64,000 nt of DNA from Spizellomyces punctatus DAOM BR117 (lineage: Eukaryota; Chytridiomycota; Chytridiomycetes; Spizellomycetales; Spizellomycetaceae). The DNA lies in assembly GCF_000182565.1 (NCBI RefSeq), contig NW_015971550.1:234579-298578 (forward strand), in the 5' to 3' direction. Shown here piece by piece: positions 34,601 to 44,996 of the stretch (position 1 is its first letter; the number at the start of each line of letters is the position of its first letter). The notes beneath the pieces are model-generated. The model did not search any database. It was not told the DNA's origin and saw nothing but the letters and a program-made list of their open reading frames with translations. The translations under genes and the position numbers were made by a program.

Positions 34601-36416
34601 GAAAAAGACGCAAAGAGGCAATCTCAAGCTTTTCCTGTTGATTTGACTGGCGGTGCGGAAGGAGAGGAGCGAGGTTTTGCCTTGAGAGGCGGACGAGCCA
34701 TGACAGATGTTCAACAATTACGACAAAGCCTCGCTGCTCGACTTGTCCAAACCCTCCAATACCAACCTCCCGAACCCACCCGGCCCCTATCCGCGCACAT
34801 TACAAACGTATCAACCCAAGCCGAGGCCCCAACATCACAGGCACTGACCATCATGCTCATGCCACTCAATGGCCAGTTCCCACTTCACACCATTGAACTC
34901 GTACAGCCCTACCGTCTCGGTCGCGGAAACCCCCGAGAAGGATTCAAATCCTTTTCATCACAAGTCGTATCCCGTAACCACTGTGATATCTTTGCTCAGG
35001 ATGATAAAGTCTACATTCAAGACTGTGGAAGTAATTCTGGGACGTTTTTGAATGGTGTTCGTATGAGTGATGCGGGTACCAAGAGTGAGCCTGTTGAAGT
35101 CCGTAGTGGGGATTTTGTACAATTGGGAAAAGATTATGAGGGTGCAGCTGTTGGAAATCTACCAGAAGGTAAAAAAAAACAAAACGATTTGAAATTGTTT
35201 TTGGTTCATGGAAAACCGTTTAGCTAAAACTATTGTGATATTGATTTATTAATTATAGCTCGACGACGATGTGTCAAGATGCAGATTGTCATTCTGAACC
35301 GTGACCATCAACAATCATCGCCCTCCCAACAACTCCAGGAACAAACCATAGATCAAACACAACGAGAACAACAAGATGCTATGCAACCACAGCTAACGTA
35401 ATTGTTATACGGTTTGCCAGAACAACACAAACGTTCAAACATAACTAAAACTAGTCATTTTCAAATTACAGTACCGCTTCCGAAGACGACCTCCGAAAAG
35501 ACCCCGACGACGTTAATATCTCTAAAGCACGGGACAGCCGTAAAGGGCTATCCATGTAAGTATCCCCTTCCCCATCTCCCCATCTCCTAAACACACCCTC
35601 ACAAAAATCCGCAAAACTTTACTTTCACAGGATCAACCCCCTCCGCATCTCCACCGTCGTCCCACCAACACCCCAACCCCTAACCTCAACGCTCACAACA
35701 GCAGTCCCAACCACACCACACCAACAAGAAAAAACGGGTAGAAGTAAATATACGGTAGCGATATCGGGTACAAAGGAAAAAGTTCGCAAAGTCCAGGTGG
35801 TGGGTGCGGATGGTAAGGATGTTTTGATGGTTGGGTTAAAGTTTTGGGAAAGTAAACGGTATGTTTTTTTTTTCTCACTCGAGTCCTCTTAAGAAATACA
35901 CACATCTTTTCTAAATTTTACTTTGTTGGAATATATAGGGTGATTACAATCCAAGACCTCCGTCCAACCTACGAACACCACAACCCTTCCTTAGAAATCT
36001 TTCCAGACCCCACCACAAAACCCACAGACCCCTTCTCAACAACCCCCTTTGTCGTAACAACGGCCACAGGAGCCGGAATGGGTACACTAAAATACACATC
36101 AAATATTAAACTCGCCATTGAAACGGCTCCATCGCAAACAGACGAAAATGGTGACACCAAAATAGGAGACGATGGTGATGCGGTTTCGTTTTCGGTTACT
36201 GGGGATTTAAAGGAACAGAAATATATTCTTGTTATGCGACGGTTGAATTCGAGGGAGCAGAGAGTTGTTGGTGAGGCTAGTGGTAAAGTCCTCGTTCGTA
36301 AAAGTGTGCGGGAAAATAAGTGGGCTGTGAATGTTGAGATGGAGGATGGTGTGTTTGGGCAGTTGTACATGGCGGCTGTAGTATTCGCCTGTGTTTCTGG
36401 GGGAATGATTGCGTAA
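31667..36416 (+). CDS. Large FHA-domain protein with C-terminal tubby/LURP-like module
   Basis: Exons 31667-35168, 35259-35397, 35472-35555, 35631-35858 and 35939-36416 join in phase to 1,476 residues. The N-terminal ~130 residues are helical (AARHIALLNNIIDQLAREAQ). About 900 disordered residues rich in Ser/Thr/Pro/Glu follow. The FHA domain at about 1060-1185 has YRLGRGNPREG, SSQVVSRNHCDIFAQDD and IQDCGSNSGTFLNGVRMSD, i.e. the Gly-Arg, Ser-x-x-His and Asn-Gly residues that read phosphothreonine; the last strand (RRRCVKMQIVIL) is supplied by exon 2, as in SLMAP/Far10-type FHA proteins. The final ~230 residues (SKYTVAISGTKEKVRKVQVV to a hydrophobic end) have a beta-rich pattern reminiscent of LURP-one/tubby-like folds; this is a weak inference. 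Likely a phospho-dependent scaffold. Confidence 0.85.
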
Positions 36417-36826
36417 AAAAGCAAACAAGAGATAACTTTTTTTTTTTTTTGTTGTTCTTGTGTGTGTGTTGTGTGTTGGGGGGGGGGGGGGGATGTTTTT
36501 TTGGAGGTGACCATTTTTGTCATTTGTAATTGTATAACAAGGATTTGGGTTTTATCTTTTTTTTTTTGGATAAACATGTTTTTCGCACATATTTCTTATT
36601 GCTTAAGCACATTGGCAATAGGTGGTGGTAGTTATCATTCATAGCAAACGTAGGATCAACCGTCAATTTCTCCATACTTTTCGTATGAATCTTGAACACA
36701 CCAACGAACCATATCATATTTTTAAAAATCTTTATTATTTTCGAAACGAAAAAACAACACCAGCTACTCACTCAACAGTACAACAAAAAAACACACAACA
36801 CAACAAGTAGCATCATCCATAACAAC

Positions 36827-39102
36827 TTAATCCATCCTCAACCCCAAACTCGACAAGACATCCAACTCTGGTTCCTCAAACCCTTCATGTACATCTGTAT
36901 TAACATTCCAAGGCGGACACCAAGCCTCAATCTCACATTCCAAAATCTCTCGAAAACGGACTTGTTCCGCAAGCGTATTTTGGAGGGCTTCGTTGCGTCT
37001 TTTGGCGCCTTCGCATGCTCCACGGAGTACACTGGCTTCTTCATTCCATCGACGTTTTTCGAGGGTGGCTTGCTCTGTTTGGCGGTGTTGGGCAGAGGTG
37101 AGAGTTTTTGTGAGGTGGGTGAGGTGGTTGCTAGAGGAATGAAGGGATTGGGTGGTGGTTGAGAGACCGGTTTGGAGGGACTGGAAACGGGTTGTGAGAT
37201 GGGCGAGTGTGGTTTCAAGGTCTTGAAGTCGTTTTTGAAAGAGTTGGGTGAGACGAGTTAATTCCGATTCGGATTGTGTTCGAGTGCGGTGGAGGGATTC
37301 CAATTGTTTGACAAGGGCCTTGGTGGTTATCTTGTTTTCATTGATTTCACGCATCACATTGTTGATCTCTGCTTCTTTTGCTTGTTGGACCTCTTTCGCT
37401 TGGGCAATCCCTTCTTCAAGTGTCTGGATACGCCGTCGTAAACGTGTATCCGTCTGTAAATCCCTCGTATGGGCCTTTTTGAGCATATCGAGATCGGAGC
37501 GGAGGGCAGCAAGGTTTTTTGCAGATTCTTTTCGACACTTTTTGAGAGCGGTGTGCAGGTTTTTCTTGGTGGTTCGGAGATTCGTTAATTCACGTGTCAA
37601 GAGACGGAGGACTTCGGTCTTGTGTTTCTGAGACGTGTCTCCATCTTTGGTGGTGGATGTCACGGGCGTCAAGGGCGGAGGAGCAACTAGGAGAGTTTGG
37701 TACCAAATAAGCCAACGAAAACTTGAACCTCTCTAAAAAGAAAGAACCTAACAACTTACCTCTCCAATCAGCCGTACAAACCCGCACAGGAACAGACCAA
37801 TACCCCCTAATCGCCATCACAACCGTATACTCTCTATTCACCTGTAACCCCCTCACAACCACCACCCCCTCAGGCATACAAATTGTCAACTGATCCCAAT
37901 ACGACAAATTCACCATAACGTCCACATCAGATGCCGAGAGGGTCGTGCTACCGGACTGAGGGAGAGCAGGGGGGAGTAACAAGGGCTCATCCATGGGTCC
38001 CAAAATGGTCGGAGGGGGTGACAAGGTCGTTTTGGGTTTCGTGTCAGAGAGGGAACAAAGAGTGACAATGAGAGATTGGGGTAAACTCCACGTCAATGTA
38101 ATAAACTCGAATCCGACTTCACAGACAGCAAGTTCAAACCGACTATGCATTTCGTAATGATTCGAATAATAAAACTGATGGTGTTCATTTGATCGTTTTC
38201 GACTATTACTCGTTGTCGTCGTCGTTGTCGTAAAAAAACTTTTTTCAAGTTTCCACGTTTTATGTTTTCGATGATGGTGTTTTGGGTAAGCACGTAGTTC
38301 CCCATACACCACATTCTGCTCGGCAAAGTACCTCATCCGCTTATCCACAGCATACGCAACCAAATCCCCCAGCATAACATACAACCCATGTCCAACACAA
38401 TGCACTCCCAACACTAAATCCATTCGCGTCGGTGCATGTTTTGTATAATAATCCACAGCAACTAGTACGGACACCACGCACATGGTCAAGAGTCCATAGC
38501 CCCTCGCCTGCCCAATCACGCTCCCATAGACAACGATAGAAGCAACAATCGTCAACACCTTCTCATATTCAATAACACCAAACAGTGATCCATCGACACA
38601 AACGAGAAACACGATTAATCCCATAAAGACTTGAGTGGAGAGGTACCAAGCTTTTTGTAGGGACCGGATAGAACATATTGAATACCCTATCCATTCTACA
38701 CGCGCTGGGAGGGACCCCCATTTATCCATGACCCAAACGGTGAACCAAAGACTTAGGATATCCATGATGCAACATTGACTGAACAATGTATCGACCCAGG
38801 CATCCACGTCGTCGGGTGTCATAATGTGCTGTGGGTCCGTTTGGGTGAGGTTGTAGCTGTAGGTACTGACTTTGGAGGCATCAATGATTTTTTCTGGGTG
38901 ATTGGATTGGACCTGGGTGGGTTCGAGAATCTCCTCCACAGGCTCCTAAAAATAATCCGTTCATATATGCATCTCAACTCTTTTGTGACTTTTGGTTTTA
39001 CGTTACCGTTCGAACCCATTCCTCCTCCTTTTTCGACGTCCCAGACCGCAACACAATCTCTTTTAACCTCCCCAACGTGATCTTGCCTCCCCGCTGTCGC
39101 AT
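36827..39102 (-). CDS. Polytopic membrane protein with FN3-like and coiled-coil domains
   Basis: Exons 39102-39007, 38945-37760 and 37686-36827 join in phase to 713 residues. After a charged N-terminus (ITLGRLKEIVLRSGTSKKEE) there are four to five hydrophobic helices between about residues 80 and 210 (LIVFLVCVDGSLFGV, VLTIVASIVVYGSVIG, LLTMCVVSVLVAV). A His/Thr-rich loop follows, then a beta-sandwich-like segment (ITLTWSLPQ ... GVVVVRGLQVNREYTVVMAI) that resembles a fibronectin III or related fungal module. The last ~270 residues form a long coiled coil rich in Leu/Arg/Gln. The ends are Asp/Glu-rich. I recognise no named family; it may tether a complex to an internal membrane. Splices are supported by phase and by loss of in-frame stops. 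Confidence 0.75.
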
Positions 39103-39645
39103 ACTTAACCTACGAAAAAAACAAATGTCAAATGCGTCATCACGATCGTCATGAGAGGACATGGAAACGTACGTGTGGACATTATTAGTGGTGCATACAC
39201 ACTATATGGGTATTTGTAAAAGAAAAAACCAAAACACAAAACCCCGACGAAGCGTGAGATCTTGCCAAAAGGAAATTCAAAAGGCGAGCTTGCCCCGACA
39301 CCTCGTCTGAGGGGGATAAGTAATTAGTGGCGTAGTCACTATAAGGTTAGTGCAAGTTTGCCCGACAAGGGCAAAAGAAAGTTTATATCTTTAATTTTTT
39401 TATTATGGTGGGAACAAACCCCGCGGCATTCTCGTAAGTATCTTTTAACATGTTCCTTTGGATGATTTTTCAAAAGAAACACTAGTGTGTGCAAAAATCC
39501 TTTTAACCAAGTCAACTCTAGTATATATTTAGAATGTCCTAAACACATACAACAAACCCAATATACAAATTCCCCCATTTTATAAATTATACATCTTTCC
39601 CATAATAAACTTGTTTGTTATCCAAATCGTTCAATAATCCATCTT
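39103..39645. other. Intergenic region
   Basis: 5' flank of the coiled-coil membrane protein and 3' flank of the ABC transporter. No gene recognised. Confidence 0.45.
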
Positions 39646-42600
39646 CTACTCCACAATACACGTAGTAGTGCTATCCGCCCGCCTTACACGCTCCTCATGT
39701 GCCCGCTCCGCAAGGCCATACAACATCCGATACTCATCCGGCCCAGTCTGCTCCACCAAACTCCGGAAATCACCGCCCTCTTTATCAAGTAGTTTCTTTG
39801 GTTCATCAAACTCTAGAATCTGACCAGCATCCAACACAAGGACACGGTCTGATTCAATAATGGTGTTGAGACGGTGGGCAATCGTCAGGACAGTGAGGTT
39901 TGCAAAAGACTTTTTGATCGTGTCTTGGAGCATGGCGTCCGTGCGGGAATCAATGGCGGCAGTCGCTTCGTCCAAGACAAGGACTTTGGATTTGGACAAA
40001 ATGGCACGGGCAATGCAGACACATTGACGAAGACCAAGAGAAAAGTTTTTGCCGTTTTCAATGACTTCACTGTCGAGTTTGGCTGCCATGGCACGGATCT
40101 TGTCGCCCAATTGGACGGCATCGAGGGCTTTCCAGATTTCTTCGTCCGTGCATTTGGAAAACGGATCCAAGTTGGACCGAATTGTACCGACAAAGAGGAC
40201 GGGTTCCTGGGGAATAATCGCAATATTCGATCGAAGATCGTTGAGTCCTATTTTGCTCACGTCCACGCCGTCAATGGTAATTTGCCCGTCAGCCACCTCA
40301 ACGATACGCAAGAGGGCCGTCAAAAGCGTACTCTTTCCACTCCCCGTTCGGCCCACAATACCAATCTTTTCGGTACTCTTGATATTCAGGTTGATGTTCT
40401 TGAGAACATCCACGCCGCCTTCCTTGTACCGAAGCACAACATTCTTGAAGGTAATGTTTCCTTGGTCTGGCCAGTTCTTTGGGACAGGATTGTCGGGAAC
40501 CACTGCGGGTGCCTCCGGCTTCACTTGGGCATAGTAGACCAATTGTCCAACTGAAGACATTTGAGATTGGACTTCACCCCACATGCGGACCGTCCATTGC
40601 ACAAAGACGAGCATTTGGAGCGCGTTAGACAGCGCGAGACCGGCAATGGATGCCATGTCTCCCTCGTCACGCGAAACGACAACAAGGAAGGCGGTAAAGT
40701 AAACGACAAACGACGACAAAAAGTCTAGGTACAAAGCCTGGAACGAGCGAACTAAAAAAAAGAAAGACATGTTAACAACGTCTCGTTGCAAACATGTTGA
40801 CTTGTGAACATTACCATTCATGGCTGCCATCATGGCACTATGGTTAGCATCTAATTTTTCCAAATTCATGTCATCAAATCGCTTTTCAGCATGGTAAGAT
40901 CGAATCGAAAACAAGCCTTCCAGCGTCGCCGTCAAATGGTTGAAAATGGGCGGCTTGCTGATGGCTTCCAGCGCCTTTGTCTTTGTTTCAGCAGGGGTAG
41001 ACACTTTGATGACGATACCACCCAGTACAACGAGACCAATACACGGGGCCCAGTTCCATGGAACGACTGCAGCACAGAGAATGAGCGCACCCAATCCAAG
41101 CGGTGCATACTGCAATCCTTGCATGGCAGCGTCAGGGAGCGTGTCGTCAACGTGCAGTTGGTGCTTTGAAAAGGCAGATAAGACTCGGCCTAGAGGAGTA
41201 GCATCGAAAAAGGACATGGGAGCCCGAATGACAGCACCAAAGATATTGTCGTGCAAATCGGTGGCTTTACGGGTGGACACGTAGGCAAAGAGGAGACCAC
41301 GGCTCAACACGCCGAGGGCAAAGGCAATGGTACACGCACCGTAGACACCGAGGTAGACTGCATCCGTGAATCCACCAATACGGGGAACCCACAGACGAAG
41401 CCAATAGTCAGATCCAATACGGATACCATGGACAACAAAGAAGAAGCAAATGACCGTAATGGTGACCGCCGGTCCAGCACCGTCCTTTTTACCTGCCCGA
41501 CCGTACTTTGCAAAATCGCCAAACCCAGTGCTGGCAGCCGATGTGTCTTCTTGAACGAGCTGTCCCTTGCGTGCGTTCATGACATCTTCAAGACCTTCCA
41601 CGTCGTTCATGCTATACACGGATAGCTCGTTTCTCCGAACCGCTTCAGCCAAATCGTGGCCAGAGCCCATACTCCGAATGGTTGTGCCAGCATCCTTTTC
41701 AATTTCCGTTCGAATCGTCTTTTCGTTGATTTCCTTGAATTTGACAGAGAGCTGGTTCCGCGATACGACCGAGAGCTGGTTGAGCTCAATCATGTGCTTG
41801 GGGTCGGGGATTTCGAGCGTCTTGTTGGAAAAGTGATTATCTTCGTTTTCAATTTGGTACGTTTTCTCCTCTGGAATGTCAAACTCTGGGCTGTTCATGG
41901 GGACACCGGGCTCGTCGTCGACACCCTCGGTAGAGGCTGGGACAGCGACCGACTTGCAGAATTCGGTGAATTCTGGGTGGTTGGCCATGAGGTAGTCAAA
42001 GGTACCTTGCATGGCGATGCGGCCCTCCTTCATGACGACAATATAATCCATGCGTGGAAGGTACTGGAGCTGGTTCATGGAGACAATGACCGTCTTTTCC
42101 TTGAGATACTTTACAAAGCACTCTTCGAAAATGTGAACTCCCACGTGCTGATCAACAGCTGAGAGGGGATCGTCGAGGAGCAAAATGTCTGCATCGTAAT
42201 AGACGGTCCGCGCCAAGGAAACACGCTGCTTTTGACCGCCAGACAAGTTGGCACCTCGTTCGGCAATCTCGGTCTTGTCACCGGCAATCAGCAATGTCAA
42301 GTCTCGCTGCAACGCAGCGACGCGGACAACTTCCTTGTACCGAGCGCGGTCGTAATCCTTGCCAAAGAGGATATTGTCCCTCAAGGTAATGTTGAGTAGC
42401 CACGCTTCCTGGGACATGTAGGCAGTGGTTCCGTACATTTTCAAGCCTTGCCCGCCCACTAGACGGATTTGACCCAAGAGAGCGGCAATGAGAGACGATT
42501 TACCGGAACCCACGTCTCCGACCACGGCCACCTTGCTTCCTCGCTTGATTTGCAGCGTCACGTCCTGGAGCGTCGGTTCGGGTGTGTCGACGCCGTCCCA

Positions 42601-43956
42601 TTTGAAATCACAGTTGCTCATGTCAAAGGCCAGGTCGCAGCCGGGAGGCGGAGTCTGAGGCTTGAGCTCTTCCACTTCGTCCAGGTCCAAAAACTCATTC
42701 AAACGAACCACGGCCGTGAACGCTCCGGCGGTCGACCTCACGGCCAAGGGCAGCATGAGGAACGGGTAACGGAGTGTGTTGTAGACGGACAAGATGGTAA
42801 AGGAGATGGCAGCGGTGAGGACATTGTCCAATGCCACGTACATTCCGAGGGAAGTCAGCGCGACAAAGACGGGCACGGCAAAGACGACGGTAAAGTTGAT
42901 GGCCTTGACAATCATTCCCGAGAGGATATAGCCCATTTCCTTTTTGCGAATGTCTGCAATCTTTCCGCTAAAGGGACTTTCCCAGGCGTAGAATTTAATG
43001 AGCTTGATGGCCGTGAGAATTTCCGACATGATGTGAACACGAGAGGTTGTGACGGCGGTTTGGTTCCGGTTGAGGGTGCTCGTCTTTTTACCCAAATAAA
43101 TTTGGATGGGGAGGAGCAACAAGACAAAGCCCAAGCAAGGGAAAGCAGAGAGACCGACTTCGACAAAGGCGATAATGATAATGGCAGCAGCTTCGATAAA
43201 GGCGGACCACAAAAAGTGAAAGTTTGTGACTGCATCAACCAAGCGGGTAATGTCTGTCGAGTAAATATTGATGACATCGCCGGCACCGCCCTTTACGCGG
43301 GAGAGACGCAAGGATTTGCGGTAAACGAGACCGGTCATTGCAGCGCGGACTTGGATGCCGATCCGATTGCATTCAGCGTAGAGTTGGTGAATGGCAATGG
43401 AGCTAAATAGGGAAGCAAGCAAGAGACCCATTGCGTACAAGTGACCATCCTTTGCCGAGGGAGCTTTGGAGGAGATGAAGCTGATAATTTGCTTTACTAT
43501 AAAGAGAGTGGGAGAGATGGTTGAGTTGGCGAGTTGAGCACAAAATGCAACGCTTGTTACATACAAAGCCAGTAAGCCGAAAGCCAAGTAAAGATTCCCC
43601 AGACAATCTTGTAGATTCCCACGAGGGCATACGTCTTGCCATACACACGCGCCAGGGCCCTGAGCACTGATCGTTCACTAAGAAAAAAAAGAGTGGGTGA
43701 GTGAGTGAGTGAGAAAACTACAAGGGCTTTGTAGACAGTGTACTCACGCAACGGGCTTTGCGAGTTCGAGTTTCCAGGATGCTTCCAGTTGGTCCACATT
43801 GTACCTCGCAGATTCGTTCTTGCGTAGTTTAAAGTGCAGTTGCTTTATGGGAGTGTGCGTTGCTTTGGCGAGGATGGGAAATATCCAGATAAAAAGCCAG
43901 TTTGAGAGAAAGACAGAAGACCAGAGTCCCAAGGGTTGTGTTCTTGGTCGAGCCAT
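39646..43956 (-). CDS. ABC transporter subfamily C, short MRP type (no TMD0)
   Basis: A full-size ATP-driven exporter of organic anions or conjugates. Exons 43956-43748, 43677-43565, 43496-40815 and 40751-39646 join in phase to 1,369 residues. The N-terminus (FLSNWLFIWIFPILAKATHT) is the MRP4/MRP5-like L0 start, without the extra five-helix TMD0. NBD1: Walker A VGDVGSGKSSLIAALLG, signature NLSGGQKQRVSLARTV, Walker B DILLLDDPLSAVDQHVG with the Asp replacing the catalytic Glu, normal for ABCC. NBD2: Walker A VGRTGSGKSTLLTALLR, Walker B VLVLDEATAAID, switch His in TIAHRLNTI. The NBD2 signature reads NFSLGLRQCVCIARAIL, where the usual Gln after Gly is Leu. A linker of about 150 residues joins the halves. 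The last intron (40814-40752) is 63 nt, a multiple of three and without stops, so it is easily missed. Confidence 0.95.
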
Positions 43957-44459
43957 GTTTGAGAGATGAGAGAAAGAGAGAGATGCTCGTTCCTTTGTCT
44001 ACTCGTTTGTCGTTTGCTAGTGTGTGTATGTATGTGTGTGTGTGTAGTGGTGACTTGGCTATGTACACAATCTCTAAAGTGAGAAATCGTATGTAGAGAG
44101 AGAGAGATATATATGTACAAAAGTCCAAGAAACCAAAGCAAGACGAATAAAGAAGAAAGAAAAATGGGGAAATGCAGTTTGCCCTCCTTTTATATAAATA
44201 ATAACTGTAAATGACGCGACTTGTCTGTGTGTGTGTGGGAAAAAAGATAATAATAATAAACCCTCAAATAGGCCGCATATTAGAGAGAAACCTTGGCTCT
44301 TTTTTCTTTCTCTCTTTATGATTACTATTATTATTATTATAGTAGAGAGAGTACTAGTAGTCATAGTAAGTAGTAGAGAGTGAATAACTTGTATGCAAAC
44401 GTCTCTTTTCCTAATTAGACTCATTTCCCCTACATGTTTTGGATCGTTTTCTTTCTTGG

Positions 44460-44464
<5 letters not shown>

Positions 44465-44507
<43 letters not shown>
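44465..44507. repeat. (CT)n microsatellite
   Basis: Uninterrupted TC/CT dinucleotide repeat of about 43 nt in the ABC transporter/MadBub promoter region. Confidence 0.95.
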
Positions 44508-44511
<4 letters not shown>

Positions 44512-44934
44512 CAGTTCTCTCCCTTTTCTGTCTCCAACTGTTTCATTCTTGGCAATTTTAAAGTTTTAAACTCTCTATATTGGTTTTCTTCCTTTTCTTG
44601 TAGACTTGGCATTTTGTTATACATTTTATCATATCGATATGAGATTACGGGATAGGGATCTGGGACATTTCCATGCGGTAAACCTTAAGACGAGAACGGG
44701 GCCAGGTGCGGCGGCGGCGGCAGGAATGAAACGCCTCCCCCCACCCTAACTCGTTTCAGGGCCCAAATCTCTCCCTTTTACAGACACTCCATCCATTCGT
44801 CGATCGCCCGCGGGCTCCGTCGTGTCATGTGATATCATGTGATATAGGTTGTGTCACATGATACCTCGTGAATGGCTTGTGTTGCTTGTCCGAACTTTAC
44901 AATCTGTCCGAACTGGTCTGCACTTGCTTTTACT

Positions 44935-44960
44935 TGTGTGTGTGTGTGTGTGTGTGTGTG
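44935..44960. repeat. (TG)n microsatellite
   Basis: Thirteen TG units, 37 bp before the MadBub start codon. It lies in frame with an upstream ATG at 44868, so length changes would alter any N-terminally extended product. Confidence 0.95.
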
Positions 44961-44996
44961 CATTGGCATACCAACAGGGCCTCCTTCTTTTTGGCA

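Larger units (their letters stand above)
43957..44996. promoter_or_regulatory. Divergent promoter region between ABC transporter and MadBub
   Basis: No gene. It is rich in simple sequence: a GA/CT tract at 44465-44507 and a TG tract at 44935-44960. Three copies of an octamer, TCATGTGA (44825-44832, 44835-44842) and its reverse complement TCACATGA (44854-44861), sit 135-170 bp before the MadBub start. Confidence 0.5.

Noticed and set aside
39874-43410. Long + strand frames (226 and 313 codons) opposite the ABC transporter
   Set aside because: They are antisense shadows of conserved nucleotide-binding domains with no features of their own.
43557-43587. ABC transporter start inside exon 2 (MAFGLLAL)
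   Set aside because: This ATG lies in a frame created by reading through an intron; the spliced gene begins at 43956 with the MRP L0 motif.
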